Origin: Afipia birgiae 34632
Lineage (GTDB): Bacteria > Pseudomonadota > Alphaproteobacteria > Rhizobiales > Xanthobacteraceae
Length of the DNA stretch: 64,000 nucleotides
Reading direction: 5' to 3'
Assembly (NCBI RefSeq): GCF_000308295.2
Contig: NZ_HG326652.1
Span: 1,118,392-1,182,391, forward strand
In this document: positions 24,695 through 33,220 of the stretch, in pieces
How the letters are laid out: each line of letters opens with the position of its first letter
How positions within the stretch are numbered: position 1 is the first letter of the stretch
The notes under the pieces: generated by a model
Databases searched by the model: none
The model's input: only the letters and a program-made list of their open reading frames with translations
Told to the model about the DNA's origin: nothing
Made by a program: the position numbers and the translations under genes

Positions 24695-25095
24695 TTATTT
24701 TAGCAAATTCTTTGCTGCGCGACTGGGCTTCAACCCTCTCCACAAATCGTAACGTTCCAGTCTCCGCAGCGCTCCCGGTGCAGGATCGGCGATGGTTTGA
24801 AGATCCAGAGCCGCGGCGAAGGCTCGTTTCATGCGCTCGTCGCTTATCCGGTGCAGATGACAGCGCAAGACGTCCGTCGTGCCGCGACCGGGGTTCGCCA
24901 CCGCTTCGCAAAACTCGGCGCTGGTACGATGAAAGAACCGGAAGTCACCGGGGCCGCCGTGGACCTGATTTGTCGATCTCGGAGGCCGCAGCCAGCGCTA
25001 CAAGCCGGTCCTCATTGTCCAGCGTGATCGCGTACCGCAGCAGCGCCAATAGCCATGGAAGGATGCCTCGAATGACGTTGCTGTTACGGATTGTG
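24695..25095 (-). pseudogene. frameshifted gene relic
   Basis: On the minus strand two protein-like segments lie in adjacent frames. The first contains ILPWLLALLRYAITLDNEDR and then LVALAAASEIDKSG, ending near 24955. The second runs on in another frame from GDFRFFHRTSAEF to DLWRGLKPSRAAKNLLK with its stop at 24695. No start codon is evident. A one-base shift around 24955 would join them. The family is not recognised. The rest of 24468-25375 (AT-rich from about 25260) shows nothing identifiable. Confidence 0.35.
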
Positions 25096-25375
25096 CAAGG
25101 CCATCCGTGATCGGAATCGGTCGGCCTTGCGCAATCACGCCGCTAATATCTGATCGAGGAGCGTATGAATTCGAGCGCAACGAAGGGCCGATCTCATAGG
25201 GAAAGTATAAGCAGCACCGGGGACCGGAGCGGAGCAGCCGATCCAACGGACAAGCCTCGAAAATATTGATCATTTTATTGGCTATTGGGCGTATCCATCT
25301 GAAATCGCTTTGATATAAAATATTCCATAATATACCTTATGCGAATCTGATCATTGCGGCCGTTGCGGCCTAAAC

Positions 25376-26513
25376 TCAAAGGGTCATAACGAGCCCTTCA
25401 GAGCCCCGTAGAGCGAGCCTGCCGTCCATGTCATCGCCCTGGCGGTCCATGAAGGTCGACAGCAGGATCTGGCCGCGCAAGCTGTTTGTTTCGAACGATA
25501 CTGGTTCTCGTCCAAAGTTCAGAGCCACGAGCACCCGCTGGCCTTGATGCTTGCGCTCAAACATCAGGATATCAACATCGGCACGCACAGGCTTGTACGC
25601 GCCGAGCGCAAGCTCGGGCCGCGCGCGGCGTAACGCGATCAGCGCCCGGTACAGGCTGAGCATTGATGTCGGATCCAGATACTCTGTGGCGACATTCTCC
25701 GAGGCAAAATTCCGACTCAGCGGCAGCCAAGGTTCGGCGGCACTGAAACCGGCCTGCTGCGTCGAATCCCATTGCATCGGCGTCCGGCAGCCGTCACGGC
25801 CGAGACCAAGTCCGGGCAGATTTTTCTCCCACGGGTCCCTCACCTGATCCGGCCGAATGTCGGTCTGCGACATGCCGATCTCGTCGCCGTAATACAGCGT
25901 GGGCGTTCCTCGGAGCGTCAACAGTAGCATCGCCGCGACGCGGGCCTGATCGATGCCGACGCGGCTGGCGATGCGCTGGCGGTCGTGATTGCCAAGCACC
26001 CAGTTGGGCCATGCTCCGGGCGGCAGCGCAGCTTCATAGTTATCGATCAGCTTGGCGACGGCACGCGCGCTCCACGGCGTCGAGATCAGCGCAAAGTTAA
26101 ATGGTAAGTGCGCGCCGGCAAGGTCGCGGCCATAATAAGCGGCGAGCTTCTCCAGCGGCAGATAGATCTCGCCGATCAGGACGCGATCGTCGAATTTCTC
26201 GATCACCTCCCGAAGTTCGGCAACGACGTAACCCGTGCTCGTGCGTGGCCACAACGAGCGCGTCGAAATCATCAAGCGTGCCGAACAGTGGATCGATCCC
26301 GGTATAGTCCGAGATGTCGTAGCCGAAATCTTCCATAGGCGATGGAAAGATAGGTGATAGCCACAGCGCATCCGCACCAAGCTCAACCAGATAGGGCAAC
26401 CGCTGAATGACGCCGCGAAGATCGCCTACGCCATCGCCGTCCGAATCCTGAAACGAACGCGGATATATCTGGTACAGGATGCCGGACATCCACCATGAAG
26501 GACTCTTTTGCAT
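25376..26513 (-). pseudogene. GH13 alpha-glucosidase pseudogene with internal deletion and frameshift
   Basis: The N-terminal piece (from ATG 26513, [20 protein letters not shown] to [15 protein letters not shown], about 95 residues) is intact GH13 sequence. The frame then shifts near 26228-26236, and the rest continues directly with [21 protein letters not shown] to the C-terminus. About 170-180 residues that normally lie between are absent, including the region of the catalytic nucleophile Asp (FRVDV-type motif). The Glu motif GEIYLP and GNHDRQR remain. It must be inactive. No ribosome-binding site supports independent expression of the 3' part. Confidence 0.88.
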
Positions 26514-26695
26514 GCGCTGCGCCGGACGATCTGATGTTTAAAATCAACAGTGATCGGCAGTTAGCACGCAGTGTGCAGCCATTGGCAAGATTGGCTTGAA
26601 CCCTGAGCGCGCAGGTTGATAATTCAGGTGATGAATCGCAATTGCGTGACTGCGCGACACAAAAACTTCACACAAACCCAGGTTGGCATTCGCGC

Positions 26696-27274
26696 ATGAT
26701 TCCTCAAAAGCCACAGCGGCGGCAGCAACACGGACCGGCACAACTCAGCTCTGATACCAAGCGCTGGACCGTGATGGTGATCGTCCTGATAGGCTCGCTT
26801 GGCGTCTATGCGGTCGAGCGCTGGATGCGGACGCCGGACGCGCCGGTTTCCGGCAATGCGTTTGTTGCCGACGGTGATACGCTGACAATTTCTGGAACAC
26901 GAATTCGCCTCGTCGACATCGATGCACCTGAACTCGATCAGATGTGTCTGGACGCGCAAGGCCGCGACTGGCCCTGCGGACGGCAAGCCTCGGCGCAGTT
27001 GCGAAACCGCGTTCGCGGCCGCGACCTGACGTGTCAACCAAAGTCGATCGACAAATACGGGCGGTCACTAGCCACCTGTACGCTTCCCGACGGCACCGAT
27101 ATCAACGGGTGGATGGTTCAGCAAGGTTGGGCCGTGACATCAGGTTTCGAGAATGTCTACGGCGCGCAGCAGGACGAGGCGAAATCCGCGAAGCGTGGAC
27201 TGTGGGCAGGATCGTTCACGCCGCCGCGCGAGTGGCGGCAGCAGCATCCGCGCTCGGACAATCGCAAGGACTGA
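26696..27274 (+). CDS. membrane-anchored thermonuclease-family (SNase-like) nuclease
   Basis: This 192-residue protein begins at ATG 26696. One transmembrane helix (about residues 25-42, WTVMVIVLIGSLGVYAVE) places the nuclease domain outside the cytoplasm. The domain has VADGDTLTISGTRIRLVDID followed by APE, supplying the Arg, Asp and Glu of the staphylococcal nuclease site, and the second Arg in DKYGRSLATC. Four cysteines (MCLDAQ, PCGRQ, TCQPK, TCTLP) suggest disulfides. It is probably a calcium-dependent nuclease at the cell surface or periplasm. The C-terminus is short. Confidence 0.85.
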   Translation: MIPQKPQRRQQHGPAQLSSDTKRWTVMVIVLIGSLGVYAVERWMRTPDAPVSGNAFVADGDTLTISGTRIRLVDIDAPELDQMCLDAQGRDWPCGRQASAQLRNRVRGRDLTCQPKSIDKYGRSLATCTLPDGTDINGWMVQQGWAVTSGFENVYGAQQDEAKSAKRGLWAGSFTPPREWRQQHPRSDNRKD

Positions 27275-27283
27275 TGGAAGATA

Positions 27284-27532
27284 TCAGCTCGCTTTCGCGA
27301 TACACGGTTGTGCGCGCAAATGCCGCTCGGTCGAAGCCGGATATTTCCGCAACATCGCTGCAGGCCTGATCGGGCGTGGCACGAAATTTCCACCGCAGTT
27401 CGGGCATACACTACCAAATACTGTGTCGGCGCAGGTTACGCAGAACGTGCACTCAAATGTGCAGATTACTGCCTCGGTGCTCTCCGGCGGCAAATCCTTA
27501 TCGCAACATTCGCAGTTCGGCTTGAGCTTCAT
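27284..27532 (-). CDS. DUF1272 zinc-binding protein
   Basis: The protein has 82-83 residues depending on which of two adjacent ATGs (27535, 27532) is used. It has the DUF1272 pattern LKPNCECCDKDLPPES, ICTFECTFCVTCAD, VCPNCGGNFVPRP: eight or so cysteines in CxxC-type knuckles binding zinc. No function is known for the family. The C-terminal ~25 residues (after PRPIRPAAM) are less typical. It is convergent with the nuclease gene (9 bp gap) and divergent from the truncated enoyl-CoA hydratase. Confidence 0.85.
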   Translation of the reverse strand: MKLKPNCECCDKDLPPESTEAVICTFECTFCVTCADTVFGSVCPNCGGNFVPRPIRPAAMLRKYPASTERHLRAQPCIAKAS

Positions 27533-27599
27533 CATCTCGCTTTTCCCCGTGCGCGTTGGTCGAGCCTATGCGGCCGCGAGACAGCGCGCAAGGCAGCTG

Positions 27600-28187
27600 A
27601 GCGGCACCGGAATTGGCTCGCAGAACGATGCCGATGGCGCGCGAACGACCCTCGACCTCAAAACAGCGCCTCCGACGATTTTATTCAACATGGAGAAGCC
27701 GACGATCTGCGCGCTCAATGGCGTCGCGGCCGGTTACGGCATGGATACGGCGCTGGGCTGCGATATTCGCATCATGGCCGAAAGCGCGAAGTTCGCGGCT
27801 GCCTTCGTCAAGCGCGGTATCGTGCCTGAGTTAGGCGGGACATGGTTTCTGCCGCGCATGCTCGGTTGGGCGATAGCCGCCGAAATCATCTTCACAGGGC
27901 GCACGCTGTCGGCAAAGGAAAGCCTTGAGATGGGCTTGACCAATCACATCGTCCCCGACTCCGAGCTGATGCCACGGGCCCGCGCGCTTGCGGCTGAGAT
28001 CGCCGCAAATGCACCGCTGGCGGTCCAGTCGGCCAAGCGTACGATGCGCGTCGGACTCTCGGAGAACTTCAACGATCATGTCCACCATGTCTTCCTGCAA
28101 CTGCTGCCGTTGATGCGCACGCAGGATTTTCGTGAAGGCCTTGCCTCATTTCTCGAAAAGCGGCCTGCCGATTTCAAGGGGCGCTGA
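27600..28187 (+). pseudogene. enoyl-CoA hydratase pseudogene lacking its N-terminus
   Basis: From about GGTGIGSQ-like sequence at 27600 onward the frame matches the enoyl-CoA hydratase/isomerase family: ILFNMEKPTICALNGVAAGY, GMDTALGCDIRIMAE, PELGGTWFLPRMLGW and the C-terminal [15 protein letters not shown]. The first ~80-90 residues, with the first oxyanion-hole loop, are missing. The frame continues upstream as unrelated sequence into the DUF1272 gene region. An internal ATG at 27690 would give a truncated protein. It is most likely a remnant cut by a deletion. Its end overlaps the convergent transporter gene by 14 nt. Confidence 0.8.
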
Positions 28188-28731
28188 GGCGTTCGTCCCT
28201 GTTGCGCAGCCAGCGGATTGCCGGCAGCGTCAGCAGCACCATCACGGCTTTACCGACGATCTGACCTGACAGAAAATCGAGGCTGCCGAAGGCGAGCCAC
28301 AGAAAGAGCAGCGAGTCCGCCACCAGTCCCACAAGGCTGCTCGCCGCGACCGCGAGCACAAGCCCGCGTTTTTGCAGTGGCGTATAGACGGCGAAGTCGG
28401 CGAGTTCCGACAACAGGAACGCAACCGCCGACGCGATCACCAGCGGCGCCGGGGCCAGCGCTGCCGAGAGCACGGTCCCCGCTCCGATCGCCGCCAAACC
28501 GTATGTTACGCCAAGCCGCCGCTGCACCAGATCGCGCAGTACCAGTGCGAGGCCGGCCATCAGCACGCCGCTCGGAGCCATCAGACCCGGCGCCACCGGG
28601 ATAAGACATGGCCCGTCCGGTGGACAGACCGTGCCGACATGCTGGATCAGCCAGTTCGCAACCGGGATGCAAGCGATATAGGCGGCAAGGAAGACAAAAC
28701 CTTCCGCGCGAAGGTGCCGTGCTTGGGTCAT
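28174..28731 (-). CDS. queuosine precursor transporter (YhhQ/VUT family)
   Basis: This 185-residue inner-membrane protein has about six hydrophobic helices and the family pattern [20 protein letters not shown] near the N-terminus, [10 protein letters not shown] and [16 protein letters not shown]. YhhQ imports queuine precursors such as preQ0/preQ1. ATG 28731 overlaps the queC stop by 4 nt (ATGA). Pairing with queC, which makes preQ0, supports the substrate. A longer frame to 28800 is queC's shadow. Confidence 0.9.
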   Translation of the reverse strand: MTQARHLRAEGFVFLAAYIACIPVANWLIQHVGTVCPPDGPCLIPVAPGLMAPSGVLMAGLALVLRDLVQRRLGVTYGLAAIGAGTVLSAALAPAPLVIASAVAFLLSELADFAVYTPLQKRGLVLAVAASSLVGLVADSLLFLWLAFGSLDFLSGQIVGKAVMVLLTLPAIRWLRNRDERLSAP

Positions 28732-29456
28732 CGCACTTCGGAGACTGCGTGCGCGGCGTAAGTCGCCCAGCCCTTGGCGCGCAGGCTGCAGGCTGGACAT
28801 TCGCCGCAGCCGTAGCCCCAGTCATGACGCGCCCCGCGCTCGCCGAGATAGCAGGTGTGGGAGTGTTCAACGATCAGTTCGACCAGCCCCTTGCCGCCGA
28901 GTTCCTCCGCCAGCGCCCATGTGTTGGCCTTGTCGCGCCACATCAGCGGCGTATGCAGTTCGAACGGACGCGCCATGCCGAGGTTGAGCGCGACATTCAG
29001 CGCCTTGATGGTGTCGTCGCGGCAGTCGGGATAGCCGGAGAAATCCGTCTCGCACATCCCGCCGACAATGTGGGTGATGCCCCGCCGGTAAGCCAGCGCG
29101 GCTGCGAAGGTCAGGAACACCAGATTGCGGCCCGGCACGAAGGTATTGGGCAGGCCCCCCTCGCCCATTTCAATCGCCGTATCGCGTGTTAGTGCGGTCT
29201 CGGAGATGTCGCCGAGCGTCGGAATATCCAGCGTATGGTTTTCGCCCAGCTTTGAAGCCCACTCGGGCCGCAGCGCCATCATACCGTCGATCAGTTTCGC
29301 CCGGCTATCGAGTTCAACCGCATGGCGCTGGCCGTAGGAAAATCCGATTGTTTCCACGCGCGTAAAGCGCGCGAGAGCCCATGCCAGGCACGTCGCGGAA
29401 TCCTGCCCCCCGGAGAAAAGCACCAAGGCTGCGTTGTTTTGGCCTAACTCTGTCAT
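28728..29456 (-). CDS. queC: 7-cyano-7-deazaguanine (preQ0) synthase
   Basis: The 242-residue enzyme converts 7-carboxy-7-deazaguanine, ammonia and ATP to preQ0 in queuosine biosynthesis. The PP-loop [14 protein letters not shown] sits near residue 15, [15 protein letters not shown] near 105, and the C-terminal zinc site is visible as CYLGERG with [17 protein letters not shown] 29456 is preferred to the in-frame GTG 29465. It is coupled to the downstream precursor transporter. Confidence 0.95.
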   Translation of the reverse strand: MTELGQNNAALVLFSGGQDSATCLAWALARFTRVETIGFSYGQRHAVELDSRAKLIDGMMALRPEWASKLGENHTLDIPTLGDISETALTRDTAIEMGEGGLPNTFVPGRNLVFLTFAAALAYRRGITHIVGGMCETDFSGYPDCRDDTIKALNVALNLGMARPFELHTPLMWRDKANTWALAEELGGKGLVELIVEHSHTCYLGERGARHDWGYGCGECPACSLRAKGWATYAAHAVSEVR

Positions 29457-29550
29457 AGGTTGCACTTAGCATCCGGACACCCGGCCGCCAATTGTCTCCA
29501 GACCGTCATTGCGGCATAGAGGGCAGGCCCTTTTCATGCCCCGGTGCGCC

Positions 29551-30366
29551 ATGCCTCCTTCCCATGACATATCCAAACTCCTCGACATCATGGCGGCGCT
29601 GCGCACGCCCAAAACCGGTTGCCCGTGGGATCTGGAGCAGACCTTCTCGACCATCGCGCCCTACACCATCGAAGAAGCTTATGAGGTTGCAGAGGCAATC
29701 GCACGGAACGATCTCGATGACCTCAAGGAGGAACTCGGCGACCTGCTGCTGCAAGTGGTGTTTCATGCGCGGATGGCAGAGGAGAAAGGCGCATTTGCGT
29801 TCGGCGACGTTGTGAATGCGATCACGACGAAAATGACCCGGCGTCATCCCCATGTGTTCGGCGAGAAAGCCGGACACATGACGCCCGACGAGGTGAAGGG
29901 CCTGTGGCACAGCATCAAGGCCGAAGAAAGGGCCGAGCGAGCGGCGCTGCGCGGTGAAGTTCTCGACGCCAAGCCCGGCCTGCTGGACAACGTGAAAAAG
30001 AGCCAGCCCGCATTGGCGCGGGCGATGGACTTGCAACGCACCGCCTCCACTGTCGGCTTCGACTGGAACGACCCGCGCGCTGTGCTTGCGAAGATCCGCG
30101 AGGAAGCTGACGAAATCGAAGCCGCGCTGGACAGTGGCAATGATTCCCACATTGCCGAGGAGACCGGCGACCTTCTGTTTGCGGTCGTCAATCTCGCGCG
30201 TCACGCCAAGGCCGATCCCGAGATGGCCCTGCGCGCCACCAATGCGAAGTTCGAGCGGCGCTTCGCCTATATCGAGCGCACCCTCGCCGCGCGCGGTTCA
30301 TCGCTGGAAGCGGCGACGCTGGCCGAAATGGATGCGCTGTGGAACGAGGCGAAAACAGCGACATAA
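29551..30366 (+). CDS. mazG: nucleoside triphosphate pyrophosphohydrolase
   Basis: The 271-residue protein has two MazG domains: the first with TGCPWDLEQTF, EEAYEVAEAI and EELGDLLLQVVFHARMAE, the second with EADEIEAAL and EETGDLLFAVVNLARH. It hydrolyses NTPs or dNTPs to monophosphates, cleaning pools of aberrant nucleotides or lowering ppGpp. ATG 29551 (MPPSHDISKLLDIMAALR) fits family starts; ATG 29536 is also possible and neither has a strong ribosome-binding site. It is convergent with hflX, 18 bp apart. Confidence 0.93.
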   Translation: MPPSHDISKLLDIMAALRTPKTGCPWDLEQTFSTIAPYTIEEAYEVAEAIARNDLDDLKEELGDLLLQVVFHARMAEEKGAFAFGDVVNAITTKMTRRHPHVFGEKAGHMTPDEVKGLWHSIKAEERAERAALRGEVLDAKPGLLDNVKKSQPALARAMDLQRTASTVGFDWNDPRAVLAKIREEADEIEAALDSGNDSHIAEETGDLLFAVVNLARHAKADPEMALRATNAKFERRFAYIERTLAARGSSLEAATLAEMDALWNEAKTAT

Positions 30367-30384
30367 TTTTCGACGCACGCGTAT

Positions 30385-31761
30385 TCAGTGCGTGCTGGGC
30401 ACCGCGCCGAACTTGGCAATTGTGATGTCGCGCTTGGTTTCATCGACGCGCACAGTCATGGCAAACCGGCCGTCCTGCATCTGCTTGTCGAGGACTTCGG
30501 CGTTCCGGTGCAGCCAGCTGATGCCTGCGCCATCAGATGCGTCGATGGAGAGTTCAAGGGTCACGCGCGTAACCGCGAGACGCCGCTCGATGGCCTCGAT
30601 CAGGGCTTCCACGCCCTCGCCTGTCTCGGCTGAGACCGGAAAGCAAGGCCGCTCCGCCGGCCTGCGAGCGGCGATATTCGACAGATTGGCGCGTTCTTCT
30701 TCGTCGAAGCGATCGATCTTATTCCAGACTTCCAGGATGCGCTGACCGCTATCCGGGTCGATACCGAGCTGACGCAACACGCCTTCAACGTCGTGTTGTT
30801 GGGCCTCAGCATCTTCGTGCGAGATATCGCGCACGTGCAGGATAACGTCGGCCTCGATGACTTCTTCCAGCGTGGCGCGAAACGCGGCCACCAGCATGGT
30901 CGGCAGGTCGGAGATGAAGCCGACCGTATCCGACAGCATCGCCTTGCCGCCGTGCGGCAATGTCAGGGCGCGCAACGTCGGGTCCAGCGTTGCAAACAAC
31001 ATGTCGGCAGCCTGGACATCGGCGCGGGTCAGCCGGTTGAACAGTGTCGACTTGCCGGCATTCGTGTAACCAACCAGCGCCACGACACGGTAAGGCACGC
31101 GTTGGCGCCCTGCCCGATGCAACCGGCGCGTCGCTTGGACCTTCTTGATCTCGTTTTCAATGCGCGTGATACGCTCGCCGATCATGCGGCGGTCGGCTTC
31201 GATCTGGGTTTCGCCAGGCCCCCCCATGAAGCCGAAGCCGCCGCGCTGGCGTTCGAGATGGGTCCAGGATCGCACGAGACGGCTGCGCTGGTAGTTCAGG
31301 TGCGCGAGTTCAACCTGCAACGTCCCTTCGCGGGTCTTCGCGCGGCGGCCGAAGATTTCCAGAATAAGCCCGGTGCGGTCGAGCACCTTCGCATTCCATT
31401 CTTTTTCGAGGTTGCGCTGCTGAACCGGCGACAGCGCGCAGTCCATCACCACCAGATCGACATCGTTGGCCTTGATGAGGCCGATCATCTCCTCGACCTT
31501 GCCCTTACCGAGATAGGTCGCAGGACGGATCTCGCTTAGCGGTGCAACGACCGCTTCCGCCACGGTCAGATCGATGGCGCGCGCCAGACCGACGGCCTCT
31601 TCAAGCCGTGCGTCCGGATTGCGTGTGCCATGAGACATCATTGGCGCGTCAGGATCGCCCCGGCGCGCGCGCTTGTAAGGACCGATGACCAGCACCCGTC
31701 CTGTATCACCCCTCGCCGACCGCGGACGGTCGGCGGCCCCGTCGAAGTTCCGGGGTTCCAA
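30385..31761 (-). CDS. hflX: ribosome-associated GTPase HflX
   Basis: This 458-residue GTPase has the HflX N-terminal domain (LRPATYLGKGK-type segment, here IRPATYLGKGKVEEM). The glycine-rich linker GGFGFMGGPGETQIE follows, then the G domain with GYTNAGKST near residue 230, DTVGF and NKID. HflX splits stalled 70S ribosomes, especially under heat stress. It begins 12 bp after the hfq stop, as in most proteobacteria, so hfq-hflX are co-transcribed. The C-terminus is longer than in E. coli. Confidence 0.95.
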   Translation of the reverse strand: MEPRNFDGAADRPRSARGDTGRVLVIGPYKRARRGDPDAPMMSHGTRNPDARLEEAVGLARAIDLTVAEAVVAPLSEIRPATYLGKGKVEEMIGLIKANDVDLVVMDCALSPVQQRNLEKEWNAKVLDRTGLILEIFGRRAKTREGTLQVELAHLNYQRSRLVRSWTHLERQRGGFGFMGGPGETQIEADRRMIGERITRIENEIKKVQATRRLHRAGRQRVPYRVVALVGYTNAGKSTLFNRLTRADVQAADMLFATLDPTLRALTLPHGGKAMLSDTVGFISDLPTMLVAAFRATLEEVIEADVILHVRDISHEDAEAQQHDVEGVLRQLGIDPDSGQRILEVWNKIDRFDEEERANLSNIAARRPAERPCFPVSAETGEGVEALIEAIERRLAVTRVTLELSIDASDGAGISWLHRNAEVLDKQMQDGRFAMTVRVDETKRDITIAKFGAVPSTH

Positions 31762-31773
31762 ATCAGTTCAATC

Positions 31774-32022
31774 TCAAGCTGGCGCGTCCTCGCCGCCTTC
31801 GAACAACTGGATTGGAGCGCCAGGCATGATCGTCGAGATCGCATGCTTATAGACAAGCTGCGAATGACCATCGCGCCGAAGCAGCAGGCAGAAATTGTCA
31901 AACCATGTGACAATGCCCTGCAACTTCACTCCATTGACCAGAAAGATCGTCAGTGGCGTCTTTGTTTTGCGAACGTGATTGAGAAACGTGTCTTGTAGGT
32001 TTTGTGCGCGGTCTGCCGCCAT
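31774..32022 (-). CDS. hfq: RNA chaperone Hfq
   Basis: The 82-residue Sm-like hexamer-forming protein starts [19 protein letters not shown] and has the Sm1 segment [16 protein letters not shown] and Sm2 YKHAISTI. It is the short alphaproteobacterial form without a long C-terminal tail. ATG 32022 gives the standard N-terminus; the in-frame ATG 32037 adds five residues. Hfq pairs small RNAs with mRNAs, relevant to the several structured leaders in this window. Confidence 0.96.
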   Translation of the reverse strand: MAADRAQNLQDTFLNHVRKTKTPLTIFLVNGVKLQGIVTWFDNFCLLLRRDGHSQLVYKHAISTIMPGAPIQLFEGGEDAPA

Positions 32023-32192
32023 TTTCTTATCCCGCATTCTTGTTATTTGGGCCAGCCTGCCCTCTTCGGGGCGTGGTCTGGCTGCCGGCGTCCCTGAGAT
32101 CCCCCTCCGGGTGCTGCAGCGCGATTAAAGGACACGCCCGGTTATTAGGCAAGGCCGTGGTACCCGGCTAAGCGGCCAAAGGGGCGGAAAAC

Positions 32193-33050
32193 TTACGAAA
32201 ATGCTGAAAATCGGTGGAATTCTTCCCGCAACCGCATTGAAATGGTGCCCGGCTTGCCGTTTCCGATGCTGCGGCCGTCGATCCGGACTACCGGCATGAC
32301 GATTTGGCTGGAGGCAGTCACGAACGCCTCGGCTGCTTCATAGGCCTCGGCAGGGGTAAACGGACGCTCCTCAAGCTTGATCTGGAGCGCCGCGAGCACT
32401 TCGGTCAGCACGGCGCGGGTGATACCGGCAAGGATGCCGCTGTCAGCTGATCGGGTGACGACCTTGCCATCCTTCGTAATGATCCAGGCGTTGCTTGATG
32501 ATCCCTCCGTAACATGGCCATCGCCATCGACGAACCATGCCTCATAGGCGTTGTTCTCGCGCGCCTGCTGTTTTGCGAGCACGTTGGGCAACAACGACAC
32601 CGACTTGATGTCGACACGGGGCCAGCGATTCTCGGGAGTGGTGATGACACCGATGCCCTGGGCAGCGGTGTCCTGGTTCTTCTGAAAATTGAGGCCGCGC
32701 GCGGTCACCACCAAGGCGGGCTTCACCGGATTGGCCGGGAAAGCATGATCCCGGCGAGAGACGCCGCGCGTCACCTGCAGGTAGACGATGCCGTAAGTGA
32801 CGCGATTTCGCCGCACGGTCTCGTGGATGACGATTTCCAATGCAGCGAGAGGCATCGGCATGTCGATCCGCAATTCACGCAACGAGCGCTGTAGCCGCGC
32901 GAGGTGGCGCGGCATATCGACGACCTTGCCGCTCCTGATCTCGCAAACCTCATAGACGCCATCTGAAAACTGATAGCCGCGGTCTTCGATATTCACGCTG
33001 GCGTCCCGCATGTCGCGGTACTGGCCGTTGACATAGGCAATGCGGGACAT
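32193..33050 (-). CDS. D-amino-acid transaminase
   Basis: The 285-residue fold-type IV PLP enzyme matches D-alanine aminotransferases: MSRIAYVNGQYRD, VNIEDRGYQFSDGVYEV, the PLP lysine in DIKSVSLLPN, and HVTEGSSSNAWI. It interconverts D-amino acids and 2-oxo acids, feeding D-Glu/D-Ala pools. Position between ntrX and hfq is conserved in rhizobia. A palindromic element (33054-33129) ends 3 nt before the start codon, leaving no normal ribosome-binding site. Confidence 0.92.
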   Translation of the reverse strand: MSRIAYVNGQYRDMRDASVNIEDRGYQFSDGVYEVCEIRSGKVVDMPRHLARLQRSLRELRIDMPMPLAALEIVIHETVRRNRVTYGIVYLQVTRGVSRRDHAFPANPVKPALVVTARGLNFQKNQDTAAQGIGVITTPENRWPRVDIKSVSLLPNVLAKQQARENNAYEAWFVDGDGHVTEGSSSNAWIITKDGKVVTRSADSGILAGITRAVLTEVLAALQIKLEERPFTPAEAYEAAEAFVTASSQIVMPVVRIDGRSIGNGKPGTISMRLREEFHRFSAFS

Positions 33051-33053
33051 GGA

Positions 33054-33129
33054 CTCGTGTCTCGATTCCGAAGTTCGTAAAACCTTGCAGCGCTCCCCGA
33101 TACGAACTTCGGAATCAAAGAGACACGAG
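33054..33129. repeat. CYAGTG palindrome, copy 1 (bulge on right)
   Basis: Outer arms CTCGTGTCTC (33054-33063) and GAGACACGAG (33120-33129), inner arms GATTCCGAAGTTCGTA (33064-33079) and TACGAACTTCGGAATC (33101-33116), one-sided bulge AAA (33117-33119), 21-nt loop. All 26 pairs are perfect. It lies 3 nt from the start codon of the transaminase gene. Confidence 0.9.
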
Positions 33130-33142
33130 CAACTTAATATTT

Positions 33143-33220
33143 CTAGTGTGGCTTTGGTTCACAAGTTCGCAAATAGAGTTTGCTGCAATCTCATTGCGAA
33201 CTTGTGAACAGCCACACTAG
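33143..33220. repeat. CYAGTG palindrome, copy 2 (bulge on left)
   Basis: Outer arms CTAGTGTGGCT (33143-33153) and AGCCACACTAG (33210-33220), bulge TTG (33154-33156), inner arms GTTCACAAGTTCGCAA (33157-33172) and TTGCGAACTTGTGAAC (33194-33209), 21-nt loop. It is separated from copy 1 by 13 nt (CAACTTAATATTT). Its right end contains the TAG stop codon of ntrX. Confidence 0.9.

Noticed and set aside
24797-25027. 76-codon plus-strand ORF in the gap after the acyl-CoA synthetase
   Set aside because: No ribosome-binding site or family; it is antisense to the more protein-like relic on the minus strand.
33054-33129. CYAGTG palindromes as intrinsic terminators
   Set aside because: None is followed by a T-run and several lie directly before start codons, where a terminator would block the gene.
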